The notes: generated by a model from the letters alone, not told the origin. 64,000 bases of DNA from Desulfovibrio sp. JC010 (GCF_010470675.1 NZ_VOIQ01000012.1:89443-153442); one strand, 5' to 3'; shown: positions 36,117 to 44,985, counted from the first letter of the stretch. Numbers and translations: made by a program.

Positions 36117-37565
36117 ATGTCGAAGAGTTCAAGCGGTGCTTTCAGCCATCCCAAGCCATTTTATCTGCTCTTCTCCGTGGAGATGTGGGAACGGTTCGGT
36201 TACTACGGAATGCAGGCCCTTCTGGTTTTGTTCATGGTCAAGAAACTTGGGTTTTCCGATAATCTGGCGGACCAGACTTTCAGTGCTTTTGCGGCTCTCG
36301 TCTACGCTTTTATCTGCGCGGGCGGGTATATCGGCGATAAGATTCTGGGTAACCGCCGGACCATGTTTCTGGGGGCGGTGGTGCTGGCAGCGGGCTACGC
36401 ACTGCTGGGCTTCGACTGCGAGAAATTTCTTTATCCGGCACTGGGGATTATTATCGCCGGGAACGGGTTGTTCAAGGCCAACCCTTCGGCTCTGGTTTCC
36501 AAGCTCTATGAAAAGGGCGATTCCCGAGTGGACGGGGCCTTTACTCTTTATTACATGGCCATCAATATCGGCTCATTCGCGGCCATGTCGCTCTGCCCGA
36601 TCATTCAGAAACATTATGGCTGGAATGCCGGGTTCTTTACCTGCTTTATCGGCATGCTCATTGCCATCGGAAACTTCATTGTTTTCCGTTCCATTCTCGA
36701 TCCCATCGGCTCCGAGGCGGATTTTGAACCGCTTAATTTCAAAAAACTGCTGCTGACTCTGCTCGGCACAGTGGGTATTGCCGGGACATCGGCTCTGCTG
36801 CTGACCCATCTGACTGTAGCCCACTGGATTCTCTATGGTTCACTTGTCGTGGTGGCGGTTCTTTATGTGCGCGAGATCATGCGCGCTGAACATCACGAAA
36901 AAGCCAACCTGGTCATCTGCCTGATTCTTATGGCCGAGGCGATAGTCTTTTTTGCTCTTTATCAGCAGATGCCGACCTCGCTGAACCTTTTCGCGGCCCG
37001 TAATGTGGACCCGCATATTTTCGGAATCCCGGTGGAAGCGGCCTCTTTTCAGGCTTTGAATCCGTTCTGGGTCATGGTTATCAGTCCGGTGCTGGCTGTT
37101 GTTTATGCCCGGCTGGATAAAGTGGGCAAGGATCTTTCTCTGCCCGGCAAATTCGCGCTGGGCATGATGATGTGCTGTGCTGCCTTTATGACTCTGGCGT
37201 ATGTCGCCAAATATCAGGCCGATGCCAACGGTTTTGTTTCCGGTAACTGGCTGGTCTTAAGCTACGGATTTCAGAGTCTCGGAGAACTGCTGGTCAGCGG
37301 GCTCGGTCTGGCAATGGTTGCACGGCTGACCCCGGAACGGTCCATGGGTTTTATGATGGGGGCGTGGTTCATGTTTCAGTCCGTGGCCATGGTGCTCGGC
37401 GGTGAGATTGCGACCATGGCCAGTGTGCCGGAACATGGGGTGACCGCCATGCAGTCTTTGCAGATTTATGACGACCTGTTTTTTAAGATAGGCACCGCCA
37501 CAGGGGCTATCGGGCTGGTTATGGCCGGTTTTGTCCCGGTGTTGAAAAAGTATATCCGGGATTAA
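36117..37565 (+). CDS. POT family peptide/proton symporter
   Basis: The 482-residue protein is a major facilitator of the proton-dependent oligopeptide family. It opens with the family motif FSVEMWERFGYYGMQALLVLFMVKKLG (ExxER), and DGAFTLYYMAINIGSFAAMSLCPII matches the PTR2 signature. About 14 hydrophobic segments are predicted by eye. It imports di- and tripeptides with protons. The ATG at 36117 has AAGGAG six bases upstream; a GTG at 36114 is also in frame. Confidence 0.95.
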   Translation: MSKSSSGAFSHPKPFYLLFSVEMWERFGYYGMQALLVLFMVKKLGFSDNLADQTFSAFAALVYAFICAGGYIGDKILGNRRTMFLGAVVLAAGYALLGFDCEKFLYPALGIIIAGNGLFKANPSALVSKLYEKGDSRVDGAFTLYYMAINIGSFAAMSLCPIIQKHYGWNAGFFTCFIGMLIAIGNFIVFRSILDPIGSEADFEPLNFKKLLLTLLGTVGIAGTSALLLTHLTVAHWILYGSLVVVAVLYVREIMRAEHHEKANLVICLILMAEAIVFFALYQQMPTSLNLFAARNVDPHIFGIPVEAASFQALNPFWVMVISPVLAVVYARLDKVGKDLSLPGKFALGMMMCCAAFMTLAYVAKYQADANGFVSGNWLVLSYGFQSLGELLVSGLGLAMVARLTPERSMGFMMGAWFMFQSVAMVLGGEIATMASVPEHGVTAMQSLQIYDDLFFKIGTATGAIGLVMAGFVPVLKKYIRD

Positions 37566-37710
37566 CCGGGGCACATCACCCCGCAGTAAATCGACCTAAA
37601 TCTCTTGCCTGTTGGGCGGAAGATGTCTATTTATACTTTGAAAGTATAGTTAAAACTACGGATGCGTATCATCCGTTTTATGATTACAAACGATTCCAAG
37701 GAGACTAATT

Positions 37711-38442
37711 ATGAGTAGATTCGGTGCAGCCGGTTCCGTTAGCGCGAGACCGGAAGTCCTTAATGCTTTTATGCGCGGTATATACAGCTGGATGAGCGCG
37801 GGCCTTCTGGCCACTGCTGCTGTGGCATGGGTTACCCTTTCCACCCCGGCGGTGCTGAACCTTGTGCTGGCCCAGAACCCTGAAACCGGAGCCATCGGCC
37901 CGACCATGCTTTTCTGGGCGGCCCTTATCGGTGAAATCGGTCTGGTCTTCTACCTGTCCATGCGTATTTCCAAACTTTCATCCGGTGCTGCCACCGGGCT
38001 GTTCATGGCTTACAGTGCGCTGAACGGTTTGACGATATCCACCATTCTGATCGCTTACACAGCGGCATCCATCTTTCAGACCTTTCTGGTTACCGCAGGT
38101 ATGTTCGGAGCCATGTCCCTGTACGGTTTGACCACCCGCAAGGACCTGACCGGAATGGGATCGTTCATGATAATGGGTCTGTTCGGCATTATCATCGCTT
38201 CTGTGGTGAACTTTTTCATGCAGAGTTCCGCCATGGAATTTGCAATTTCCGTTCTCGGCGTATTCATCTTCGCGGGCCTGACCGCTTACGATTCCCAGAA
38301 GCTGAAAGACATGGGCGAGTACATTCCCGCTGATGATGCCACCGCAGTAAGACGCGGCACCATCCTCGGCGCGCTGACCCTGTATCTCGACTTTATCAAC
38401 ATGTTCATCTTCCTGCTTCGCCTCATGGGTAACCGCGAGTAG
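37711..38442 (+). CDS. Bax inhibitor-1/YccA family membrane protein
   Basis: This 243-residue protein has seven hydrophobic segments with FMRGIYSWMSAGLLATAAVAW near the start and FAGLTAYDSQKLKDMGEYI, the conserved acidic DSQ site, near the end, followed by ALTLYLDFINMFIFLLRLMG. These are typical of the BI-1/YccA (TMBIM) family, often pH-dependent Ca channels or FtsH modulators. A ribosome-binding site AAGGAG lies 8-9 bases before the ATG. It stands alone and ends in a strong terminator before the AT-rich rhuM gene. Confidence 0.95.
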   Translation: MSRFGAAGSVSARPEVLNAFMRGIYSWMSAGLLATAAVAWVTLSTPAVLNLVLAQNPETGAIGPTMLFWAALIGEIGLVFYLSMRISKLSSGAATGLFMAYSALNGLTISTILIAYTAASIFQTFLVTAGMFGAMSLYGLTTRKDLTGMGSFMIMGLFGIIIASVVNFFMQSSAMEFAISVLGVFIFAGLTAYDSQKLKDMGEYIPADDATAVRRGTILGALTLYLDFINMFIFLLRLMGNRE

Positions 38443-38470
38443 CCCGGATAAGAATAATTGGTTTTTAATG

Positions 38471-38494
38471 CGGGCAGGCCATTTGGCCTGCCCG
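38471..38494 (+). terminator. Terminator after BI-1 gene
   Basis: A 10 bp perfect stem (cgggcaggcc/ggcctgcccg) with a 4-base loop attt, followed by tttagttttg, lies 28 bases after the stop. Confidence 0.8.
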
Positions 38495-38517
38495 TTTAGT
38501 TTTGTGAAGGATTATTT

Positions 38518-39543
38518 ATGGGTAACGAAAGACAACTGACAGTTATGGATCAGACTACTGAATTCATTATGTATTCAGTTCCAGACGGAAATGTTAAAGT
38601 TGAAGTTTTTCTTCATGATGAGAATTTATGGTTACCCCAGAAGAGGATTGCAGAGCTTTTTGGTATTCAGCGTCCTTCAATTACAAGGCATCTTAAGAAT
38701 ATTTTTGAGAGCGGTGAGCTTGATGAAAAATCAGTATGTTCAATTTTTGAACATACTGCCGAAGATGGTAAATGCTATAAAACGAAGTATTATAATCTTG
38801 ATGCAATAATTTCAGTTGGATATAGGGTCAACTCAACTAAGGCTACCCAGTTTAGGATTTGGGCGACATCTCTTTTGAAGGAATTCATTGTTAAAGGGTT
38901 TGTCCTTGATGATGAACGACTTAAAAATGGCCGACATTTCGGTAAAGATTATTTCAGGGAGCTGCTGGAGCGGGTACGCTCAATCCGGGCCAGCGAGAGG
39001 CGTATTTATCAGCAGATAACGGATATTTTTGCAGAATGCAGCATTGACTATGACCCTCGTTCCGATATGACGCGCAATTTTTATGCGCATGTTCAAGATA
39101 AATTTCATTATGCCATAACCGGGATGACTTCTGCTGAATTAATACATTACAAAGCAGATGCAGCAAAGCCAGTGATGGGATTACTCAGTTATAAGCATGC
39201 TCCTGATGGGCGAGTTCTAAAGTCAGATGTAAAGATTGGTAAGAATTATCTTACAGAAGATGAAATACGAAAGTTGGAACGCGCTGTTAGTTCTTTTTTT
39301 GATTACATAGAAAATTTGATTGAGCGTAGGAATTCTTTCACGATGGAGGCTTTTGCTGATAGTGTGAATCGGTTTTTGGAATTTAATGAATATAAGGTTC
39401 TTGAAGGATATGGCTCTGTCTCACGCAAGCAGGCAGAAGAGAAAGCATTTGTTGAATATGATAAATTTAACAAAACTCAGAAAATTGAATCTGATTTTGA
39501 TAGAGCTATAAAAGCTGTTAAGGCTAAAAAAAATAAGGTGTAA
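38518..39543 (+). CDS. rhuM: RhuM-family protein
   Basis: The 341-residue protein matches the RhuM family first described from Salmonella pathogenicity island 3. Typical blocks are LWLPQKRIAELFGIQRPSITRHLKNIFESGEL (a predicted helix-turn-helix-like start), YNLDAIISVGYRVNSTKATQFRIWAT and SERRIYQQITDIFAECSIDYDP. The function is unknown; RhuM proteins are associated with islands and possible toxin or regulator roles. The gene is clearly AT-rich compared with the flanking core genes and ends one base before the lpxK start, so it is a probable insertion fused transcriptionally to an essential gene. An AAGG ribosome-binding site precedes the ATG. Confidence 0.9.
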   Translation: MGNERQLTVMDQTTEFIMYSVPDGNVKVEVFLHDENLWLPQKRIAELFGIQRPSITRHLKNIFESGELDEKSVCSIFEHTAEDGKCYKTKYYNLDAIISVGYRVNSTKATQFRIWATSLLKEFIVKGFVLDDERLKNGRHFGKDYFRELLERVRSIRASERRIYQQITDIFAECSIDYDPRSDMTRNFYAHVQDKFHYAITGMTSAELIHYKADAAKPVMGLLSYKHAPDGRVLKSDVKIGKNYLTEDEIRKLERAVSSFFDYIENLIERRNSFTMEAFADSVNRFLEFNEYKVLEGYGSVSRKQAEEKAFVEYDKFNKTQKIESDFDRAIKAVKAKKNKV

Positions 39544-39544
39544 G

Positions 39545-40624
39545 ATGTCCCTGCTCTTCAAAACCCAGAAAATTTTAAGCCCCATCCTGGCTCCCATCTC
39601 AAAAGGCTACGGCGTTGTCATGTCCCGCCGTGCGGAGAAATATTCCAGTGGGGAGTATGAGCGGTTCCGGCCGGAATGCCCGTGTATTTCCGTGGGTAAT
39701 ATCGGTTCCGGGGGCAGCGGCAAGACGCCTCTGGCGGATTGGCTGCTCAAGTGGGCGCAGCGTGAGGGATTGTTGACAGCACTCTTAACCCGTGGTTATG
39801 GGGCCAAGCCCGCGCAGTTGCCGTATCTGGTGAATCGGTTCAGTCCGGTGCAAGAGGCCGGGGATGAACCGCTTATGCTGGCGAACTCCAATCCACAGGC
39901 GAAGATTGTGGTTGATCCGGTGCGCAAGCGGTCCGGGGCGTGGGTAACTCAGGAATTTAAGCCGGGCCTGATGCTGCTTGATGACGGATTCCAGCACATG
40001 GCCGTGGAGCGCGATCTGGATTTTGTGCTGCTTACTCCTGATGATTTCAGCATAGGCTGGGATAAGGTTATTCCCCGTGGCACGTGGCGGGAAAGTGTGC
40101 AGGCCCTGCAACGGGCGGATGTTTTTTTTGTGAAGAGCGGGCCGGACGGTTTCAGGCGGATGAACTGGCTGATAAGAGAAAAGTTATCAGGATTAGGCAA
40201 GCCTGTTTTCCAGTTTGAGCTGAAAGCCAAAGGGTTGAAACTTCTTAGCGGGGAAGAGCGGCTTGATTTCGGCAGTGATAAATATCTGCTCTTTGCCGGG
40301 ATCGGCAAACCGGAAATCCTGCGCAAGGACGCAGGAAAATATATGGGCCGTGCGCCAGAACAATTCATGATTTTCAAGGATCACCACGGGTACACAGCGC
40401 AGGACGTGGAAATGATCCGCAAAAAAGCAGCGGCAGCGGGTGCAAAACGAATTATCTGTACCCCCAAGGACGCAATCAAATTAACTAAATTAGGCTGTGA
40501 TGATTTTTACGTAATTGACCTTGAAGTAGAATTTAAAGAAGCCATATTTTTTGACGACACAGAAGATGCTCCCTTCGATAAGTGGTGGAATAAACAAAGA
40601 TTAATAGACGCATTTAAAAAGTAA
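39545..40624 (+). CDS. lpxK: Tetraacyldisaccharide 4'-kinase
   Basis: LpxK phosphorylates the 4' position of the lipid A disaccharide at the inner membrane. The 359-residue protein has an early Walker A (VGNIGSGGSGKTPLADWL), TRGYGAK, GDEPLMLA and the LLDDGFQHMAVERDLDFVLL block that defines the family. It has an N-terminal hydrophobic helix for membrane association (LSPILAPISKGYGVVMSRR). The ATG is one base after the rhuM stop, and an AAGGTG inside rhuM serves as ribosome-binding site. A palindromic repeat follows the stop. Confidence 0.96.
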   Translation: MSLLFKTQKILSPILAPISKGYGVVMSRRAEKYSSGEYERFRPECPCISVGNIGSGGSGKTPLADWLLKWAQREGLLTALLTRGYGAKPAQLPYLVNRFSPVQEAGDEPLMLANSNPQAKIVVDPVRKRSGAWVTQEFKPGLMLLDDGFQHMAVERDLDFVLLTPDDFSIGWDKVIPRGTWRESVQALQRADVFFVKSGPDGFRRMNWLIREKLSGLGKPVFQFELKAKGLKLLSGEERLDFGSDKYLLFAGIGKPEILRKDAGKYMGRAPEQFMIFKDHHGYTAQDVEMIRKKAAAAGAKRIICTPKDAIKLTKLGCDDFYVIDLEVEFKEAIFFDDTEDAPFDKWWNKQRLIDAFKK

Positions 40625-40661
40625 AACGCCTACTTTCCGAGTGAAACGGAAACAAAACAAC

Positions 40662-40724
40662 TAAAAGGTTTTGGGATTCTTAAACCCTTTTGCAAAAGGG
40701 TTTAAGCCGCCGGAGGCGAAATCA
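40662..40724. repeat. Palindromic intergenic repeat, copy 2
   Basis: Matches copy 1 (33672-33734) over 63 bp, including the perfect 28 bp palindrome and the following gccgccggaggcgaaatca. It lies 37 bases after the lpxK stop. The downstream flank contains aaaagcgcgatagcgcatca, a variant of the block beside copy 1. Confidence 0.9.
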
Positions 40725-40813
40725 AATTATCAAAAAGCGCGATAGCGCATCAAAAGAAAGCGTCGCAGACCCGCCGGAGGCCTAAGTGTCACGGCGAAGG
40801 AATATAAAAAGAA

Positions 40814-43069
40814 ATGGGAAAGAAAAGAAAATCGAAGAATCCCGGTATGATCAAGCCTTTTGAGGCCATGAATGTTTTCAAGAAAAGCCGCAAACCTTTA
40901 TCCGTGGGCGAGCTGGAAAAGAGACTCGGCCTGACCAAGCGGCACCGTAAATTCGTTAAAAATATACTCAAAGACCTTGTCCGCGAAGGCAAGATCATCA
41001 AGATCGGCAGTGCTTACGGCGTAGTGGAAAAAATGAACCTGATTACCGGAAAGCTGCAGGTCCAGCGTTCGGGCGCGGCATTTTTGTTGCCGGACGATAA
41101 GAACCGCAAAGATATTTATATCCATACCAAAAATATGCGTGACGCATGGCATGGAGATAGAGTTACCGTGGCCATCACCGGATCGCACTGGGGCGGCAAA
41201 CGCGAAGAAGGCCGTGTGGTGCGGGTTCTTGAACGTGGCAAACAGGTATTCCCGGTACGGGTGATCCGGCCCATGGGCGGGACCGCGCTGCTTTGTCATC
41301 CCACTGATCCGCGTCTTGATTTCGGAATTGTGGTGGAACCTGATGAAGCGGTCGTTGACGAGCCAGTGACGAATGAAACCGGACTCGATGATAACGGTAA
41401 AAATGTTTATCCGGCTGAACCAGCGGAGACGGAAGTTGATTTCTCCCGCGTGCAAAGGGGCGACATCCTGCTGGTGGCACCGGGAGAACAGATTAACCAT
41501 TCGCTCTGGGAAGGGCGTATTCTGAAAATGCTGGGCGAAGAAGATGATGTTCTTGTGCAGGAGGCAATCGTCAAGGCCAATCATGGAATTCCGACTGCTT
41601 TTCCGGGCAAGGTGCTGGCGGTGGCGGATGCCCTGCCTGATGAGCCCACCGAAGAGGATTTCACGGATCGTGAAGACATGCGTGATATTCCGTTTGTGAC
41701 CATCGACGGCGCGACAGCCAAGGATTTTGACGATGCTGTTTTTGTGGAAAAGATTGAGAGCGGTTACCGGCTGCGGGTGGCAATTGCCGATGTGAGTCAT
41801 TATGTGGCTATGGAATCCCCGCTGGATCGTGAAGCCTTGAAACGCGGTAACTCCTATTATTTCCCCAAGTCGGTGGAGCCCATGTTCCCGGAAGCTCTCA
41901 GTAACGGGCTGTGCAGCCTGAATCCGCATGTGAACCGTCTGGCCATGACCGCGACCATTGAGTTTGATAAGTCCGGCGCACCTGTAAAATCTTCCTTTGC
42001 CCCGGCGGTGATTAAAAGCCACGCCCGCCTGACTTACGATCAGGTTTATAAAGGTGTGCTGCAGGGTGATCTGGAAGAGCAGAAAAGCTTCGGTGACCTG
42101 CTGCCCATGCTGCAGCTTTGCGAAGAGTTGGCCCGTAAGATTAACAAGCGGCGCAAGGAGCGGGGCAGTCTCGAGTTTGATCTGCCGGAACCGGGCGTTA
42201 TCTTTGATGACCGGGGCCGCACTGTGGATATCCAGCCGCGCAGCCGCAATTTCGCCCACCAGATCATTGAGGAATTTATGATCGCCGCTAACGAGGCGGT
42301 TGCTGAATTTTTAACCGAAAAAGAGATCGGCTGCCTGTACCGTATCCACCCCGGACCGGATGAGGAAAAGCTGACCAACCTCTTCAAGGTGTTGCGCAAG
42401 ATCGGGGTAAGCAAGCAGATGCCCGACCCGATAACTCCGCAGTCTTTGCAGCAGGTGGTCAAGGATTCAGAAGGTACGGATCAGGAATATATTGTCAGCA
42501 GACTGCTGCTGCGTTCCATGAAACAGGCCAAATATGAGCCGGATAATGAAGGCCATTTCGGGCTGGCTTCCGAATGTTACTGCCATTTCACCTCGCCCAT
42601 CAGACGTTATGCGGACCTTGTTGTGCACAGGCTGCTCAAGGTGGCGCTGGGCGATGGACATCAGGCCATTCCGGGCCAGAAACAGCTGGGCCGTATCGGC
42701 AGTTCCATCAGCGGAACCGAGCGTACAGCCATGGAAGCGGAGCGTGAGATTCTGAAGCGGCTGACCATTATCTTTCTTAAGGATAAGGTCGGCGAGGAAT
42801 TTACCGGAGTGATTTCGTCCATTGCGGAGTTCGGTTTCTGGGTGGAGTTTCAGGAAGTCATGGCCGAAGGCATGGTCCGGCTTTCCTCGCTGGGTGATGA
42901 TTACTACACCTTCTGGTCTGATCGGCAGATGATTGTGGGTGAGCGCACCGGACATGCCTTCCGCTTGGGTCAGAAAATAACCGTGCGGCTGGATTCGGTC
43001 AGCCTTGAACTGCTGGAGGCGAACCTTTCGCTGGTCTCCGGAGCTGAGGATTACAAGAAGTTTGTTTAA
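40814..43069 (+). CDS. rnr: Ribonuclease R
   Basis: This 751-residue 3'-5' exoribonuclease has an N-terminal helix-turn-helix-like segment (LSVGELEKRLGLTKRHRKFVK), cold-shock OB domains, the RNB catalytic domain (VTIDGATAKDFDDAVFVEKI, with the conserved Asp cluster) and the block FGLASECYCHFTSPIRRYADLVVHRLLK. A C-terminal S1 domain (FTGVISSIAEFGFWVEFQEVMAEG) completes it. The length and domain order fit RNase R, which degrades structured RNA and takes part in RNA quality control. A bidirectional terminator follows. Confidence 0.97.
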   Translation: MGKKRKSKNPGMIKPFEAMNVFKKSRKPLSVGELEKRLGLTKRHRKFVKNILKDLVREGKIIKIGSAYGVVEKMNLITGKLQVQRSGAAFLLPDDKNRKDIYIHTKNMRDAWHGDRVTVAITGSHWGGKREEGRVVRVLERGKQVFPVRVIRPMGGTALLCHPTDPRLDFGIVVEPDEAVVDEPVTNETGLDDNGKNVYPAEPAETEVDFSRVQRGDILLVAPGEQINHSLWEGRILKMLGEEDDVLVQEAIVKANHGIPTAFPGKVLAVADALPDEPTEEDFTDREDMRDIPFVTIDGATAKDFDDAVFVEKIESGYRLRVAIADVSHYVAMESPLDREALKRGNSYYFPKSVEPMFPEALSNGLCSLNPHVNRLAMTATIEFDKSGAPVKSSFAPAVIKSHARLTYDQVYKGVLQGDLEEQKSFGDLLPMLQLCEELARKINKRRKERGSLEFDLPEPGVIFDDRGRTVDIQPRSRNFAHQIIEEFMIAANEAVAEFLTEKEIGCLYRIHPGPDEEKLTNLFKVLRKIGVSKQMPDPITPQSLQQVVKDSEGTDQEYIVSRLLLRSMKQAKYEPDNEGHFGLASECYCHFTSPIRRYADLVVHRLLKVALGDGHQAIPGQKQLGRIGSSISGTERTAMEAEREILKRLTIIFLKDKVGEEFTGVISSIAEFGFWVEFQEVMAEGMVRLSSLGDDYYTFWSDRQMIVGERTGHAFRLGQKITVRLDSVSLELLEANLSLVSGAEDYKKFV

Positions 43070-43074
43070 ATGAG

Positions 43075-43112
43075 AAAGCCCGCGAATTCGTCCTGAATTC
43101 GCGGGCCTTTTT
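43075..43112. terminator. Bidirectional terminator after rnr
   Basis: A 12 bp stem (gcccgcgaattc/gaattcgcgggc) with a 5-base loop has a T run on the plus strand and an A run (aaa) on the other side, ending 20 bases before the convergent gene. Confidence 0.9.
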
Positions 43113-43132
43113 GTGTCTTGTCTGTTGGAAGA

Positions 43133-43432
43133 TTAGCGGGTGGCGATCTGTTCTACACGCCGGGCAATCTTGCAGAACAGGGTCAGTTCGCAGACCTTTT
43201 CATCAATTTCGCAGGCATAAATATCTTCAGCCTCGGCAATGGCGTTGAGTGATTCATACACTTTGACCAGTGTTTCCGGGCTGATTCGTCCGCAAAGATC
43301 GGTGATCATTTTTTTCAGATCCGCAGGGGCATCACTGAGCAGTGACAATTCAACCCCGGCATCACCGAAGTCGAATTCAAAGTGCTCTACGTATTCAGCA
43401 GCCAGATTTTTAACAATCAGGTCATTACTCAT
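43133..43432 (-). CDS. Conserved hypothetical protein, 99 aa
   Basis: The 99-residue cytoplasmic protein is acidic (EHFEFDFGDAGVELSLLSDAPADLKK) with a helical C-terminal half and two or three Cys (LCGRISPE, YACEID, CELTLFCKIARR). I do not recognise a domain. A ribosome-binding site (GGAGATATG) overlaps the start region, with GGAG 6 bases before ATG. It is convergent with rnr and probably monocistronic. Short acidic proteins of this kind are common among Desulfovibrio relatives. Confidence 0.8.
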   Translation of the reverse strand: MSNDLIVKNLAAEYVEHFEFDFGDAGVELSLLSDAPADLKKMITDLCGRISPETLVKVYESLNAIAEAEDIYACEIDEKVCELTLFCKIARRVEQIATR

Positions 43433-43594
43433 TCATATCTCCAACGACTATATCCCCTAACTATTTTCATACTTTACTACAAAGAATTTTTTTTTGAAAG
43501 GGTTCTCTGTTTATAAAAATAGTTGCAATATCGAATTATGGATGTTAAGTATAGGTGAACTTTTGCGTTAAACTGTTGTTAATTTGAGGTGCCG

Positions 43595-44251
43595 ATGCAA
43601 GCTAAAGATTTTGATTCCTTTTTTGAAAGATTGAAAGAGCAGACCGATATTTCCACGCAGGCCCAATTGGCGCGGGAGCTGGGAGTCGGCAGGGCGGCGG
43701 TTTCCCTTGTTAAGAAGAAAGGGGCGGTTCCCCCGCGTTGGATTCTGGAACTCTCAGTGCGCTATAATCTCGATTCCACATGGCTTGAGTCCGGTGTCGG
43801 TTCTCCGCGTGCAGAAGTTAATGCCGCTGAATTTGCTGATGAGTTCGCGCGTATTCCCAAGGTTGCGGCCCGTCTTTCCGCGGGGGGCGGCTCTTTTGAA
43901 ACCGGAGGAGAAATCGAAGGTTTCTATGCCTTTCGCAAGGACTGGATCGGCAGCAAAGGTAATCCCACTGATATGGTGCTGATGGAAGTTTATGGCAACA
44001 GCATGGAGCCGGAATTGAAAGAAGGTGATATTGTTTTGCTGGATCAGTCGCGCAAGGATATTCTCGCCGGAGGAATCTACGCTGTGGGCGTGGAGGATAC
44101 GGTCATGGTTAAGAGGGTGGAAAAACGTCCGGGGCAGGTGGTGCTGCATAGTGACAACAAGGATTATACTCCTATCCATCTCGGCGGCGACGAACTGGAA
44201 AACGTGCGTGTGCTGGGGCAGGTGGTCTGGGTTTCGCGTGAATACCACTAA
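43595..44251 (+). CDS. XRE/CI-type transcriptional regulator with S24 peptidase domain
   Basis: The ATG at 43595 has GAGGT five bases upstream; a GTG at 43589 is less likely. The 218-residue protein starts with a helix-turn-helix (QAQLARELGVGRAAVSLVKKKGAVPPRWILEL) and ends with a LexA/CI-type S24 domain. The catalytic Ser lies in GNSMEPELKEGDIVL and the general-base Lys in VMVKRVEK; an Ala-Gly (LSAGGGS) lies where the self-cleavage site would fall. Such proteins are repressors inactivated through RecA-stimulated autoproteolysis, typical of phage or stress regulons. An inverted repeat just after the gene could be a binding site. Confidence 0.93.
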   Translation: MQAKDFDSFFERLKEQTDISTQAQLARELGVGRAAVSLVKKKGAVPPRWILELSVRYNLDSTWLESGVGSPRAEVNAAEFADEFARIPKVAARLSAGGGSFETGGEIEGFYAFRKDWIGSKGNPTDMVLMEVYGNSMEPELKEGDIVLLDQSRKDILAGGIYAVGVEDTVMVKRVEKRPGQVVLHSDNKDYTPIHLGGDELENVRVLGQVVWVSREYH

Positions 44252-44277
44252 TAATTTTAGATAGATATTTTGTTTCA

Positions 44278-44303
44278 AGCCTCCCTTTGCGGAGGCTTTT
44301 TTT
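44278..44303 (+). terminator. Terminator after the S24 regulator
   Basis: A 7 bp stem (agcctcc/ggaggct) with a 6-base loop is followed by ttttttt. Confidence 0.85.
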
Positions 44304-44331
44304 GTGGCTTTGAGTTGCACTGACTGAACGT

Positions 44332-44363
44332 AACTAAACGAATTTCAGTTTTAATGTTTAGTT
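44332..44363. promoter_or_regulatory. Inverted repeat upstream of zinc-ribbon gene, possible operator
   Basis: A perfect 8 bp inverted repeat (aactaaac ... gtttagtt) with a 16-base spacer lies between the S24 regulator terminator and the next gene. It could be an operator for the adjacent regulator, which is a guess from position. Confidence 0.35.
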
Positions 44364-44377
44364 TTGTTTAATTTAGA

Positions 44378-44406
44378 TTGACATAGGTGTTTTGTTGTGG
44401 TTGATT
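44378..44406 (+). promoter_or_regulatory. Possible sigma70 promoter for zinc-ribbon gene
   Basis: TTGACA (44378-44383) is separated by 17 bases from TTGATT (44401-44406), which is preceded by an extended -10 TGG. The -35 is perfect, the -10 is poor, and it lies 76 bases before the ATG. Confidence 0.4.
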
Positions 44407-44482
44407 AGAGTCGTCACATGGCAAGGGAACGCCGGAAAGGCGGTAGTCTGGTTAATACATGTTCACGAAGCAGGAGTCAGTC

Positions 44483-44650
44483 ATGCAGGAAAGATTTTGC
44501 AAATGCGGTAATCGGGTCATGGTCCAGTACCACAGCAAAAAAGATGAAGCATGGTTCACCCGTTTCTGGGTTATGGGGAATACATTCGGCAAGACCATCC
44601 GGGTCTGTCCTGATTGCGGTTCCCCTCTTGATATCAACAGCCTCAAATAA
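44483..44650 (+). CDS. Small zinc-ribbon protein, 55 aa
   Basis: The start at 44483 has GGAG six bases upstream. The 55-residue product carries two Cys pairs, FCKCGNRVMV and VCPDCGSPLD, separated by about 30 residues, the layout of a zinc ribbon. The middle is basic and aromatic (YHSKKDEAWFTRFWVMGNTFGKTI). I know no specific function; such proteins often bind nucleic acid or partner proteins. It is monocistronic between a regulator and a structured intergenic region. Confidence 0.75.
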   Translation: MQERFCKCGNRVMVQYHSKKDEAWFTRFWVMGNTFGKTIRVCPDCGSPLDINSLK

Positions 44651-44985
44651 ACATTATTTCTCCGAGTTTTTCGCTTCTATTCAGGCGGGAGCACGGGGAG
44701 TTCAGCGGCGATGACTCTTCGCCGGATATATTTCAAGATTTCTGCAGGCTTCTCCCCTGTTGCCTGCCGGAAGACAGCACCGTTTCATCTACACACTTAA
44801 TCCATCTCTCATCATCACGGCAGACTGTCCGTCGGGGACAGTCTGCCGCGTCCGCAAAGAAAAAGCTGTTCTTTGCGGACGCCGTGCTGGTCTGAATATG
44901 ATCTTCTGATCAGGCTGGACCGCAAAGCAGCAGGCTGATACACACTCTGTGTTGTTGATTTATGCCTGAATGACCGGAGGAAGAA
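44651..44985. other. 335-base gene-free region with tandem hairpins
   Basis: No gene is evident. The first 170 bases show nothing clear. Bases 44819-44882 form two adjacent perfect stem-loops (reported separately). The rest leads into the ribosome-binding site (CCGGAGG) of the UPF0489 gene. Confidence 0.7.
44819..44882. repeat. Two adjacent perfect hairpins (12 and 14 bp stems)
   Basis: Hairpin 1 (44819-44847) pairs ggcagactgtcc with ggacagtctgcc around a 5-base loop. Hairpin 2 (44848-44882) pairs gcgtccgcaaagaa with ttctttgcggacgc around a 7-base loop aaagctg. They abut with no spacer. Neither is followed by a T run, so a simple terminator is unlikely. The structure sits about 100 bases upstream of the UPF0489 gene. 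Confidence 0.85.

Noticed and set aside
40898..42259. 453-residue open frame opposite rnr
   Set aside because: It is the antisense shadow of a strong RNase R gene; composition is typical of such shadows.
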